A stretch of DNA of 64,000 bases from Nothopassalora personata (Eukaryota; Ascomycota; Dothideomycetes; Mycosphaerellales; Mycosphaerellaceae). The stretch's first letter is position 1; the number at the start of each line of letters is the position of its first letter. Made by a program: the position numbers and the translations under genes. The stretch is taken from contig CM066292.1 of assembly GCA_033816765.1 (NCBI GenBank), forward strand, positions 4,030,001-4,094,000, in the 5' to 3' direction. The notes below the pieces were generated by a model, which saw only the letters and a program-made list of their open reading frames with translations, made no database searches and had not been told where the DNA came from. Below, one piece after another: positions 32,001 through 42,164 of this stretch.

Positions 32001-33600
32001 CTATAATATTAAGGGCTATAAATAGAAATAGAAAGCCTAAGATCTATAGTCCCTATACCTAAACTAGCTACTAAAGTAGGAGAAGCAATAGACCTCTTAG
32101 AGAACCTTGCTGCTTACTACTAAGCTTTCTTTATAGCTATATAATTAGTGGATAATTTAGTACTATAGAATAGTAAATTCCTAGAAGAAGTTAAGGAGAT
32201 AGCCTTTATAGCAACTACAGAAGTTATTATATACAAGCAAGAGATCCTAATTCCAAAGTCCTATAAGGATGCTATAAATAACAAGAAATAGGGACACCTT
32301 TAGAAGGAAGCAATCTAGAAGGAGCTAGATGCTCTATAGAGTAACAACACCTAGAAGAATGCTATTCTACTAAAAGGAGTAAACTTAGTTACGTTAAGAT
32401 AGGTCTTTAATGTTAAAAGAAGCATTAGTGGAGCTATTGAAAAGTTCAAGGCTAGGCTAGTTATAAGGGGCTTTTTATAGAAGTTTAGTGTTAACTTTAT
32501 AGAGACATTTGCGCCTACAGTTAGATAGGATACCCTTAGGGTGTTTATGGCTATTATATATAAGAAGGATCTCTATCTTTACTAAGTAGATGTGAACAAT
32601 GCGTTTATAGAAAGCACCCTCTATAAAGACATCTTTATATTACTACTACTAGGAGTTAAGCTTCTACTAAACATAGTGTTTAAGATCCTTAAAAGCTTAT
32701 ATAGACTTAAGTAAGCAGCTAGAGATTAGAATCAACTCTATGTGTTAAAGCTTAGAGAGATTAGATTTACATAGTTAGAGGTAGATCTATGCCTACTCAT
32801 TTATAAGGAAAAAGAGATTATAATTCTTATATATATATATATATATAGATAACATTCTAATTGCTACACTAAAGTTAACAGATATTCTCTAGTTTAAAAG
32901 AGAACTTAGCAAAGTCTTTAAGATTAAAGATCTTAGTAAACCTAAAAAGATCCTTAGTATAAGAGTTATAAGGGACAGGAGGAGAGGAATCCTAAAACTT
33001 AACTAGGGACACTTTATTAGGGACAACCTTACTAAGATAGGGATAAACTATAAGAAGGTAGTACCTATACACTTACCTATAGACAGCTATAAGGCTCTTA
33101 AACCTTTAAGCCACATAGATAAGAGGTGTAATAAGGCAGAGTACTAGAGTATTAATAGTATATAGATATAGCTAGTAACAATTACAAGGCTAGACATTGC
33201 TTTTGCCCTAGGAAGGATAAGCTCATTTATAAGTAACCTATCTACCTACTACATAAAGGCTTTAAAGAAGATTACAAGATATCTAAGGTTATATCCTAAT
33301 CTTAGCCTTGTCTTCTCTAGGCATAGAGAAGGATGCCTAGTTAGATACTATAACTCTAATTATGCAATAGACAAAGCAGATAGAGTCTCTATCCTTAGGT
33401 ATATCTTCTTCCTCTATAGGGCACTAGTCTCCTAGATAAGCAAGAAGCAAAAGTCTATAGCAACATCTATAATAGAAGCTAAATACATAGCTATAAATGC
33501 ATATATAAAGCAATCCCAATTCCTAGCTTTACTACTAAGGGAGATAGACTGTCTAGAGTTAGTAGGAGACTGTTCCTATTAACTAAGGATCACTAGAAAC
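29090..33600 (+). pseudogene. Copia gag-pol relic with many stops
   Basis: Reading stops as mutated Gln or Trp, I can follow these parts. Gag lies at about 29090-29690, with a zinc-knuckle trace (KDYLIKDCPSL) near 29960-30010. A protease-region trace (VVLEDVLLIPKLGVNLVS) is near 30530-30580. The integrase core's end is near 31240-31420 (LVKRLIQTLEDSIRAMLKEA, TYIRNKLLNG). The reverse transcriptase runs from about 32330 to 33000 (FNVKRSISGAIEKFKARLVI, ETFAPTVR-DTLRVFMAI, KSLYRLKQAARDWNQL, and the YVDD box degraded to IDNILIA). RNase H lies near 33340-33560 (YNSNYAIDKADRVSILRYIF, SIIEAKYIAINA). These are hallmark Copia blocks. The relic is far beyond expression. Confidence 0.88.
29700..29895. 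mobile_element. 196-bp MITE-like insert nested in Copia gag
   Basis: A GC-richer island starts TGTCACGAG and ends CTCGCCCGTGACA, so its ends form an inverted repeat (seven exact bases TGTCACG, further partial matches inward). The 5 bp AAGGC occurs directly before (29695-29699) and after (29896-29900), as a target-site duplication would. Omitting the insert and one AAGGC reconnects the gag frame in phase into the zinc-knuckle region. It has no coding capacity and contains a GCTAGCGGCCGCTAGC palindrome. Unlike the host element it keeps many CA dinucleotides, so it landed after most RIP had occurred, or was too short or too rare to be a target. Family unknown; 5-bp duplication and TIR alone do not place it. 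Confidence 0.72.
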
Positions 33601-33921
33601 TATAAGACTATATTAAGCTTAAGACTAGTCTAATTAAGAGGTAACAACTAAGCTACCCTTACCCTAGTAAGGGATACATATATTTATAACAAGTTAAAGC
33701 ATATTAACATTGCCTACAATACTGTTAGGAAACTTTAGTAGAAAAGGCTTATTACTATTAAGTACACCCTAACATCTAAGATAGTTGCAGATAGGTTCAT
33801 AAAGCTAAAGACTAGTCTACACTTCTAGAGGTTTATAAGCTAGCTTAACCTATTATAGAGGTCCAAATACTACTAACAGGAGAAGAGTAGACTATAACCT
33901 CCTATATAAGATAAGTAGGAG

Positions 33922-34168
33922 TATTAAGATGTAGTATCTTAAGGGGAGCTAATAGTTAGGTTGTAATCTAATAGCCTAAGGTATCTACAATAACTTAGCT
34001 TGTCGGAAGACACCTTCTCTCCCCTTTAGCTTAGATAGACGTCTAACACAATCAACGCATTAGTTCCTAATATATTGCTGCATGCCCTGTAGCTGTTAGC
34101 CAGTTAAAGATTAATCTCTTACTCCACTCCGCTACTAACTACGTATCCTGTAAGGTCTTAACTTAACA
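33922..34168 (+). repeat. 3' LTR of the Copia element
   Basis: 247 bp, starting TATTAAGATG, where the initial TG has become TA, and ending CTTAACA. It is colinear with the 5' LTR without gaps. The preceding GATAAGTAGGAG is a weak remnant of a polypurine tract. Confidence 0.93.
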
Positions 34169-34822
34169 AAGAATACGGATATATTTCTCTAAGATATTTT
34201 ATATTATGCTTAATAAACTTTAATTTTACCTATAAGGCTGTAAAATTGTTATAGACGGGTATATCTATACGTGTCTAGACTATTCTAAAATATACTATAT
34301 AGTTAGCTTTACCGATTATATCAATAGCGGCGTATATCGACGTCGCCGTCGTATCGCGATAGCGATTAGCAATCGAGCTTCGAGGGTGCGTAGAAAGTAG
34401 TTACCCCAAAGAACGCGCAGTCAAATCTTAGACGCTTCGCCCAGGCTCGGTAATCGTAGTCATGTTGCTTGGCATGAAGTCGAGCCTGAAAATCGTCTCG
34501 ACGTAAATAAAGGAACCTGTCTGGAGCTATCGGCGTGGTATAAAGGCTCGAATTGGTGGTCGCAGAGGCGGAGACAGTGACTAGATAGACATCAAGAGCG
34601 TACGTGTGTGGAAAACGTGAAGACAACAAGTTGACGGCCATCATGGTGTACTGTACTTGAATAAACGTGCTTGTTTGCTTAGTCATCCTTCAAGAAACTC
34701 CATGTACATATGTATCCCATCAATGACGCGAATCGTAACATGGACATTGAGAACAATTCGCCTGAACATGCGATAGTTCTTGATCTAGGCCATAGTGCCA
34801 ATCCCCTCCAAAAGTGTAGTCG
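34169..34822. other. RIP-like flank and COQ8 promoter
   Basis: Starts with the second AAGAA target duplication. TA-rich sequence with tolerated CG continues to about 34370, so the Copia element sits in an older degraded repeat. From there to 34822 composition is normal and holds the upstream region of the COQ8 gene. No gene is seen. Confidence 0.5.
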
Positions 34823-37597
34823 ATGGCTGGTAAACGTCTGCTGGACGCGGCCAAACTCTTCACTGCCGGACGACATGTAGCCAAATCCCACTTCGCCATT
34901 CGCCGCGAGCAATGGGACTTGTACACCTGTACTTCCACTCTTGCGCGAGCTGTCAAGAGTCAAACAGATCGTGTGACGGTCACTGTTGGAGCAGCGATCG
35001 AGCTTGCGAAGAGGTTCAATGAGGATGCACCGAGCTGGCAGCAGGGTCAAACGCGAGATGAGGCACAGAAAGGCGCAGAGATAGTGAGGCGGAAAGCCGA
35101 GGAGACAGTGGGTAAGGCTGCGAAGGAAGCAGAGAATCTGGCTAGAGATGGTGGTTTCTACGGAGCAGCGGGAACGATAGCTGAGGCGAGGAAGAGCAGC
35201 ACCGATGATGGTTCCTTTGCGAGCTTGCGGAGAAGAGAACAGGAACGCAAAGCCCAGGCGGAGAACAGATTGAGAGACGCTTTGAGAGGGAAGCCAGAGG
35301 AGGACGTCGAGTTGATTCGGGACATGCGCGAAGGTGGATCGACATGGCGGGATATTGCGAAGGCGCTTAGCAGTCCTTCCAGAGCAGTACAATGGACGCC
35401 AGAGCAAGTGACACTGCTACAGGATATGCGAGATGGCGGCAGATCCTTCTCGGACATCGCCGCGCTGTTGAAGGAGGGAAGTGTGCGGCAGGAAGTGAAA
35501 CGTGCTTCGAAGAGACTGTCCCCGGACGAGATTGTGGAGATTGAAGAGACCTGGGAGAACACGAGAGATTTGGATAAGGTCACAGCGCTACTCAGGTCCA
35601 AGATGAGAACAGACCCTGTCGTTGCAGCGGACCAAGTACGAACATTACGAGAGAAGGGTCAAGCCTGGACAGAGATTGTGGCGACTCTAGAAACAGGCGC
35701 GCAAGATCAGCTGCCTAGCACTGCAGCAAGTGCCCAGCCTTCGTCGCAAAGTATGTCTGGACAAGACACTTTCAACCAAAGACCAGCCGCCGACACAACA
35801 GAACGTCCTTCAAGCGTGCAGTCCAGTCTACCAGAACATGCAGAGCAGCCTCCCGTGCAGGCTGGCCGAGGCCTCAACCAGGACACATATCCGGCGCCTT
35901 CAGGGTCTGACACACTCGATCAGCTTCCAGGTGACATCAACATCGAGGCGTTTCACAGTCCAAGGGTCTCGCGCATGCTTGGGCAGGCAGGTCCAAGGGC
36001 AGACAATCCTTACGCTAAGCGTCAAAGGCTACCACCGAAACCCCTGCCAGAGATGGTAAAAGCAGAAGAGCAGCGGAAGCTGAGAGCACAGCAAGCCTCT
36101 ACGCAACCCAAGGAAGCGCACGAAGATGTAAATTCAGCACACGAAACAGACACAGCACAGCATGACGCCGAGACGCAAGACCTTGCAGCCTCTATCGCCA
36201 AGGAAACTGCAGCTCAAGCGGAACCTGAAGCTAAACAATATGAGATGCACGAATCGCGGGTACCAGCCACTCGATTCGGCCGCATCTGGCAGTATAGCGG
36301 CCTCGCCACAAGCATGGCATTTGGAGCAGTCAGCGAAAGCTTCAGGCGGTTCACGGGTGGCAGTCCTGCCAATGGCGGGAGTCTGCTGCTAAGTGAGGGT
36401 AACATCGATCGCCTCGTTACCAAGCTCAGTCGAATGAGAGGTGCAGCTCTCAAGTTAGGCCAGATGATCAGCTTTCAGGACTCGAAAGTTCTACCGCCGA
36501 CCATCAATGCTGTGCTTCAGCGTGTTCAGGACAGCGCAGATTACATGCCAGCATCCCAGCGTAATAAGGTCTTGGCACGCAATCTTGGTGCTGACTGGCG
36601 AGAACTGTTCTCAAAGTTTGAAGAGAAGCCGTTCGCAGCAGCAAGTATTGGCCAGGTTCACAAAGCCACCTTGAAGTCGAATGAACAGGAAGTGGCTGTG
36701 AAGATTCAGTATCCTGGTGTTCGCAACAGTATCGACTCGGATCTGAACAATCTTTCGTTACTTCTGACTGCGTCGCAGTTGTTGCCAAAAGGTTTGTTCT
36801 TGGACAAGACCATCGCCAACGCCCGCACGGAGCTTGGTTGGGAGTGTGACTACGAGCGGGAAGCAAAAGCATGCATCAAGTTCAAGGAAGAACTAGTCAT
36901 TGATGAGCCTGACACTTTCACTGTGCCTACGGTGTACACTGAGGCTTCGGGTACCGATGTACTGACAGCGGAATTCCTTCACGGCACGGCTGTCACGAAG
37001 ATTAAGGATCTCACCCAGACCGAACGTGACTGGATTGGCACACAAGTCCTGCGACTGTGCCTGCGCGAGCTGATGGAGTGGAAGTTCATGCAGACCGATC
37101 CAAACTGGACGAATTTTCTGTACAATCGTGAGACGAAAAAGCTCGAGCTACTAGACTTCGGCGCCAGCAGAGAGTTCCCCGACAAATTTGTCGAGCCATA
37201 TGCCGAGCTCCTCATTGCTGCATCCCGCAACGATCGCGACGCCTGCCGGGATCTCTCGATTCAGCTGGGTTACCTTACTGGCCAAGAGAGCAAGGAGATG
37301 CTCAAAGCTCATGTCGACAGCATCATGGTACTGGCAGAGCCTTTCGTAGAGACTGCGCCGGAGTTTTACGACTTTGAAGATCAGACCATCACAGATCGAG
37401 TCAGGACCAACATTGGTCTTATGCTTAGGGAACGACTCGCGCCACCGCCGGAGGAGACCTACAGCTTACATCGAAAGCTGAGTGGTGCCTTTTTGCTATG
37501 CGCTAGGTTAAAGAGCAAGGTACCCGCACGCGAAATGTTTGCAAAGGCTGTCGAGGTGTGGCGAGGTAGAGAGAAGAAGGTCATCGTGGAGCGATGA
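34823..37597 (+). CDS. coq8: COQ8/ADCK atypical kinase with N-terminal repeats
   Basis: Intronless, 924 aa. The start MAGKRLLDAAKLF is typical of fungal Coq8. The C-terminal half (about 475-924) is a full UbiB/ADCK domain: the KxGQ motif in ALKLGQMIS (Lys544-Gln547), the Ala-rich loop AAASIGQVH (605-613), the ATP Lys627 in VAVKIQYPG, Asn764 in NWTNFLYN and the metal Asp778 in LLDFG. It acts in the mitochondrial matrix on coenzyme Q biosynthesis (CoQ complex assembly). Residues about 80-475 are an extension absent from typical family members, which are near 650-750 aa at most. It holds three similar helical units (see findings) and a Gln/Ser/Pro linker with acidic and Ala-rich parts. No stop or splice signal suggests an unspliced intron. 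A presequence is plausible in the basic N-terminus. Confidence 0.95.
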   Translation: MAGKRLLDAAKLFTAGRHVAKSHFAIRREQWDLYTCTSTLARAVKSQTDRVTVTVGAAIELAKRFNEDAPSWQQGQTRDEAQKGAEIVRRKAEETVGKAAKEAENLARDGGFYGAAGTIAEARKSSTDDGSFASLRRREQERKAQAENRLRDALRGKPEEDVELIRDMREGGSTWRDIAKALSSPSRAVQWTPEQVTLLQDMRDGGRSFSDIAALLKEGSVRQEVKRASKRLSPDEIVEIEETWENTRDLDKVTALLRSKMRTDPVVAADQVRTLREKGQAWTEIVATLETGAQDQLPSTAASAQPSSQSMSGQDTFNQRPAADTTERPSSVQSSLPEHAEQPPVQAGRGLNQDTYPAPSGSDTLDQLPGDINIEAFHSPRVSRMLGQAGPRADNPYAKRQRLPPKPLPEMVKAEEQRKLRAQQASTQPKEAHEDVNSAHETDTAQHDAETQDLAASIAKETAAQAEPEAKQYEMHESRVPATRFGRIWQYSGLATSMAFGAVSESFRRFTGGSPANGGSLLLSEGNIDRLVTKLSRMRGAALKLGQMISFQDSKVLPPTINAVLQRVQDSADYMPASQRNKVLARNLGADWRELFSKFEEKPFAAASIGQVHKATLKSNEQEVAVKIQYPGVRNSIDSDLNNLSLLLTASQLLPKGLFLDKTIANARTELGWECDYEREAKACIKFKEELVIDEPDTFTVPTVYTEASGTDVLTAEFLHGTAVTKIKDLTQTERDWIGTQVLRLCLRELMEWKFMQTDPNWTNFLYNRETKKLELLDFGASREFPDKFVEPYAELLIAASRNDRDACRDLSIQLGYLTGQESKEMLKAHVDSIMVLAEPFVETAPEFYDFEDQTITDRVRTNIGLMLRERLAPPPEETYSLHRKLSGAFLLCARLKSKVPAREMFAKAVEVWRGREKKVIVER

Positions 37598-38311
37598 CGA
37601 CATGTACAACAGGAACGGGCGAATTGTATCAAGTGATGAGAATACAGATAGAATATGTATAGTACTGCGAATAGCATGCTGGGGCGCAAGGCATACTATA
37701 CTGCCTCAGCTCAGGACCCAGCAGCCTTTGTCCGAAGACATCGCAGGACCATGGCAGCTCGAGGTTTCAGCCAGCCAATCCATTCACTCTCTCTGCTTTG
37801 TAGTGTGTGCAAGAAAAGATGCCTACTTCATGTTGGCTGGTTGAGGCACCATGCAACTCGTGTAACAACAAGGCTAAGCTTTCGCTCATAGAAGTCATCG
37901 ACAAGACTTTCGGTCCATGGTCAAGACAAGGTTGGGCGTACGGGCGGAAAGTGCCCAGCGATTGGACCGGCATGGCTGAGGCCGGGGGTTGAGTGAGGAT
38001 GGTGATAAGCGAGGGCCGGAAAGGTGTTGAGGAGAAGATGGCATCGAGCACTGGAGACGTTCTACGGTGAGCGGGAGGGCCGCGGACCGATCGTGTCTGA
38101 TGTCGAGCTTTTGAGGCGAAGGATTGGTGATTGAGCCAATGCTGACGCGGACGAAGACGATACAAAGCTTTGGTTGGAAGGACTTGCGAAGAATATACAT
38201 TCACGGAACTATGATGCACATGACGGCGTTGATGCGATCCTGGGATCCATGTGCTGGACTTTGCTTTCGTAGTCCGGTATACGATTCCTCCGACCGAAGA
38301 TGTGTGTTCAT
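37598..38311. other. Intergenic, no gene seen
   Basis: COQ8 3' flank, then about 600 bp with overlapping short frames on both strands (a minus frame at 38219-37767 is the longest) and no recognisable motif. Confidence 0.45.
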
Positions 38312-38700
38312 CTAAGCAGGCAGAGGGAAAACAGCTGGACTCTTCCTCCCATCCTTCCCGACACCTCTCACGCCAAACTGGTAAGTATCCTGAATCAGCG
38401 GCACTCTGACACTAGTCCCATTCACAGCAAGTTGATGCGTCCACTGCAACGCGCCACTCGGCCGCCACACCAATTCATAGCTCGCAGTCAGAGTATCATT
38501 TGAAGAGTTCCACGCAAACAGACTATCATTCGAGCTTAGGTCCGTAGATGAGTTTGACTTGCATGCCGACGAACTTCACTGCGCCCGCCGCGATTTCTGC
38601 TATGAAACGGCCCAAGTAGCAGGGCATGCGGGAGACTTGGAGCCAAGGATATGGGCCTATCGCTTCTTGGCCGATAGGCGGGAGGTAGGCGGCACTTCAC
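38312..38700 (-). pseudogene. M28-type aminopeptidase C-terminal relic
   Basis: On the minus strand a frame ending at TAG 38314-38312 reads NDSLFAWNSSNDTLTASYEL, then VWRPSGALQWTHQLAV, then TYQFGVRGVGKDGRKSPAVF and PLPA. Secreted fungal M28 peptidases end in such a fibronectin-like domain with a Y-E-V-V-W-R-P-T motif and a F-G-V-R-A-V-x-x-x-G-x-x-S-P-x-x-F-P finish. Directly upstream, VKFVGMQVKLIYGPKLE lies in another frame, so a frameshift separates them. No catalytic zinc motifs are seen further upstream to 39000. It is a truncated remnant, or the last exon of a gene that is otherwise gone. Confidence 0.45.
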
Positions 38701-39305
38701 TTTGCGTGCTGGTGATGGCGACTGTGACCAATTCCAGCGAGTTCGCGCTCTTCGAGACGGATCGGTCTCCTCGGAGCAGGTGCTGCGTGACACGTTTGTC
38801 CCAGCCACCGCCTGTGGAGGAACGTGGCAAGCTCGGAAGCAGGTCGTGGATGATACAGTCAGTCAGTATTGCACTGTACTGTACCGCGCCTTGCCTTGGT
38901 CCCAAATTCCTTCTCTTCGCGACCGAGGACTCACCTGGTGTCGGAAGCGGAAGGACCCGCTTCCATATCCCATGTGAAGCTGGTCCGGGCCAGGTTGGCT
39001 GACGTGTGGACGTTCAAAATGCTTCCAAGGCCACGGCGAAAGGAGATCAGTCGCTACGCCTAGACAGACCTAGGTCGAATACGTCGGTGTGCTGATGCTC
39101 CCTGATGACCTTCACCCAGATGGCTTGGCATATGGGACTGGCCTTCGTGTGGTGGTGTTGCAGGAGAAATACTGTAGGAGGTATGTAGAACTACATGTAC
39201 TGTAGAACTATGTTCCCGCGGACCCGGGCAGCCCGACGTCGATCGTCATCCCGCGCCTCTTGCAAGCTACTCTACTCTTGCTTGATCACAACGTCTTCGC
39301 CTCAC

Positions 39306-39340
<35 letters not shown>

Positions 39341-39455
39341 ACTGCCAGGACGTCAGCCGTGCTGTAGCCCTGGACACGGCATTTGTACAATCGAACATGC
39401 GGTAGTACTGGCATCTGCACGCCCACAGTCGGCGCGCTTTTCGTCCGGGTAGAAC
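38701..39455. other. Intergenic and NIPA gene promoter
   Basis: No gene supported. A minus-strand segment near 38940-39000 could be further M28 debris but shows no motif. The right end holds an ACG microsatellite and the 5' region of the transporter gene. Confidence 0.45.
39306..39340. repeat. ACG triplet microsatellite
   Basis: An uninterrupted run of about 11 to 12 ACG triplets, 115-150 bp upstream of the transporter start codon. Confidence 0.95.
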
Positions 39456-41711
39456 ATGTATATACCAGCAGATGCTCCTGCGGACATGCCCGGCATCACG
39501 GCGAGCTTCTTCAAGGGAAACAGCAAGGACAGCACAGGCGGCTGGTCGAGTCTCATTGGAGTCGTCACGGCCATATGCGGAAACATACTCATATCATTTG
39601 CCTTGAATACGCAACGATATGCCCATTTACGATTGAGCCGAGACCAGGAAGCACAGGAACAAGAGAAGAGGCGGGCGAAGAAGAAGGAGAAGAAGAAGAG
39701 GAAAGCGACGAATGGTGGCTATGGCACGCAGGAACAGATAGCAGAGACAAGAGCAGAACGAAATGCGACGTCTGAACCCAATGATTACACACTGGAACGA
39801 CCAGAGGAGACTACCGAGACACAACCACTGATACCGAAGCTGGACTCCGAGTCCGCTCCCGGTAGTCCTGCAGACACGGCCGACGAACATGGCGACGAAG
39901 ACGAGGACGCAAAGAGCAAGTCATATCTAAAGTCTCCAATATGGTGGCTTGGAATTACCCTCATGGTGTTGGGCGAGACAGGCAACTTTCTAGCGTATGG
40001 CTTTGCGCCTGCGTCGATTGTGTCACCACTAGGCGTCGTGGCCCTCATCTCAAACTGCATCATTGCGCCGTTATTGCTGGGAGAAAAGTTCCGATGGAGA
40101 GATGGCTTGGGTGTGCTCATCGCCATAGGAGGATGTGTGGTTGTTGTGCTCAGTGCCAGCGACAGCAACCCAAAGCTGAGCCCGGACAAGATCTGGAGAC
40201 TGGTGACAACGTGGGAGTTTGAGACATACCTTGGGATAACCATCTTCCTGATCATTGTGCTCATGGCAGCTAGCAACAAGTACGGGCACAAGTCTATCGT
40301 GATCGATCTGGGACTGGTTGCTTTATTCGGTGGCTACACGGCGCTCTCTACCAAAGGCGTTGCGTCACTGCTCACTTACACCATCTGGAGGGTCGTCACA
40401 TTTCCCATCACTTACCTTCTTCTGGCCGTATTGATCTTCACCGCAGTCATGCAGATCAAGTATGTCAACCGAGCGTTGCAGAATTTCGACTCTACCATGG
40501 TCATTCCGACGCAATTTGTCTTGTTCACCCTCTCCGTCATCATTGGAAGTGCTATACTGTATCGCGATTTCGAAAGGGAACAGACAGAAGATGCCATCAA
40601 ATTCGTGTCGGGCTGCGCGCTGACCTTCTTCGGTGTCTGGTGCATCACGTCTGGACGAAAGCCAAACGAAGGGGAAGATGACGAAGGCGATGATGAGGAA
40701 GACGCCATCAGCTTGGTGGACGAAGAGCGTACGATGCCTGAGATTCGCGAGGTCAACGGCGACATTCCCAGTAGGCAAGCGTCTTTCGCAGCAGGCTCGG
40801 CCACAGGCTCTCTTTCCAGGAGGTACTCCTTACCCAGGTACCACGAACATGCCTCAGCCGTAGGTTCGCTTCCACGGCCACAGATCAGGACTCCAGACAT
40901 GGATGCTGCAGCACAATCAACACCATCCGTACCGCGGGACTTGGACGCCAAGCCGTTGACAGACGAGCTGGCAGATGTGCCGAAGGGCACCTCAAGCGCA
41001 GTCCACACTGCAGATGCCGCACCACTCTACGGCAACAAAAGCAAAGGATCACAAAAGAAGCCGCCGATGCACGCAACTACATCGGAACCAGTGGTACCGA
41101 GTATACCTAACTTCGCGTCTTCGCTAAGACCGACCACACCTTTGAGCAGAACGCCTTCAACGCCATTGGGACCAGCCGGTCATAGTCCAGCAAGAGACTC
41201 ACCTGAGCGCAATGCCCAATTACTAAATCCCAACAGCGCACGAAAGCTCATCAGCAGGCAATCACTAGTCGGTCTGATGCCCGGTCCGCTAACCAGTCCA
41301 CTGAGCGGTTCGCTAGCCGCCATTGTCGCAGACGAAGTGCGTCGCGGTCTCGACAGATCACCAATCGGCAGCCTTCGACGACGAAAGACGCCAACCACCG
41401 GTCAACGGCCTGCCGACCTCTATAAGCCCGGCGCAGGCAGTACGCTGAAACGCCACTCCATCGCCAGCGGGTCGATCGACTTCGACTCGGAGGAAGCAGC
41501 ACATCTCAGGCAAGCCACGGGTAGTCCGCCAGACGGTCGGACGCGCAGCTTAAGCGCTACAATCAGTGAGGCTTTCGGCAGTGGGTCTGGTTCCGGCAAG
41601 CGCCACATAACGTTTGGCGCGCAAGAACAACGGCGGCAGAAGAGCCATGAGAGCGCTGTCGAGGAAGTCTCGGCGAGTCAGGAACTCGATCCCGGGAGTC
41701 GGCCAAGGTGA
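39456..41711 (+). CDS. NIPA-type magnesium transporter
   Basis: Intronless, 751 aa from ATG 39456; a second ATG (39486, MPGITASFF) is also possible. The first membrane helix (SSLIGVVTAICGNILISFAL) is followed by a charged loop of about 100 residues (KKKEKKKRK, then acidic). The rest of the NIPA domain then begins: WWLGITLMVLGETGNFLAY, FAPASIVSPLGVVALISN and IAPLLLGEKFRWRDGLGV, then more helices to about residue 400, including STKGVASLL and FDSTMVIPTQFVLFTLSV. These are landmark motifs of the NIPA/DUF803 family, members of the drug/metabolite transporter fold that carry Mg2+. The last 350 residues are Ser/Pro/Arg-rich and probably cytosolic and phosphorylated. The long loop after helix 1 is larger than in animal NIPAs. 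It is convergent with the USP gene. Confidence 0.92.
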   Translation: MYIPADAPADMPGITASFFKGNSKDSTGGWSSLIGVVTAICGNILISFALNTQRYAHLRLSRDQEAQEQEKRRAKKKEKKKRKATNGGYGTQEQIAETRAERNATSEPNDYTLERPEETTETQPLIPKLDSESAPGSPADTADEHGDEDEDAKSKSYLKSPIWWLGITLMVLGETGNFLAYGFAPASIVSPLGVVALISNCIIAPLLLGEKFRWRDGLGVLIAIGGCVVVVLSASDSNPKLSPDKIWRLVTTWEFETYLGITIFLIIVLMAASNKYGHKSIVIDLGLVALFGGYTALSTKGVASLLTYTIWRVVTFPITYLLLAVLIFTAVMQIKYVNRALQNFDSTMVIPTQFVLFTLSVIIGSAILYRDFEREQTEDAIKFVSGCALTFFGVWCITSGRKPNEGEDDEGDDEEDAISLVDEERTMPEIREVNGDIPSRQASFAAGSATGSLSRRYSLPRYHEHASAVGSLPRPQIRTPDMDAAAQSTPSVPRDLDAKPLTDELADVPKGTSSAVHTADAAPLYGNKSKGSQKKPPMHATTSEPVVPSIPNFASSLRPTTPLSRTPSTPLGPAGHSPARDSPERNAQLLNPNSARKLISRQSLVGLMPGPLTSPLSGSLAAIVADEVRRGLDRSPIGSLRRRKTPTTGQRPADLYKPGAGSTLKRHSIASGSIDFDSEEAAHLRQATGSPPDGRTRSLSATISEAFGSGSGSGKRHITFGAQEQRRQKSHESAVEEVSASQELDPGSRPR

Positions 41712-42164
41712 AGCTGGCGACAAGCGACCAGGGAAGAACGCGAAGTGGCATAATGGCACAGACTGTCGAACGGATGTGCGTGACTTTGAAGCAGGCACAG
41801 ACTTTTGACGGGAACAGGACGGGCGGACGGACCATTGTTACGAGGGAAACGAATGAGACGTTGCATAGATCAGGGAACCAGGCGCTTGTGTACGGAACTT
41901 GGAAGAATTGGAAAGGAGCGAATCCTGCCGGTGTGGACGTGTGACGATGACGATAATGTTGATATCAATCACGCTCATACCTATGTACAGTCTAAACCAA
42001 GAACCATTCCAATGCAAGCGGACTCAATTCCATGGTATCATTGATGCATTGCCGCATCCCCTATCCTCGAGATGCCCATCTGCCCTCGAGCCGTTCGCGC
42101 CTGCGCCTTCGCTATGCTATCCAATGCCACAATCAAGCATTTCCATGCCCGCCAAGAACGCTCA
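41712..42164. other. Convergent 3' regions
   Basis: About 450 bp between the stop codons of two convergent genes, with 3' UTRs expected from both sides. No gene is seen. Confidence 0.55.

Larger units (their letters stand above)
28345..34168 (+). mobile_element. Full-length Ty1/Copia LTR retrotransposon, RIP-inactivated
   Basis: The element is 5,824 bp including a nested insert. It has two direct LTRs of 247 bp (28345-28591 and 33922-34168) with TGTTAAG..CTTAACA ends, each end intact in at least one copy, and it is flanked by the same 5 bp AAGAA (28340-28344 and 34169-34173). Inside, relics appear in the order gag with zinc knuckle, protease, integrase, reverse transcriptase, RNase H, which is the Copia order (integrase before RT). 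All frames are full of TAG/TAA stops at former CAG, CAA or TGG codons. The two LTRs differ at about 20 positions, all but one being C/T or G/A transitions, as RIP would cause. A 196-bp MITE-like insert lies within gag. Confidence 0.95.
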
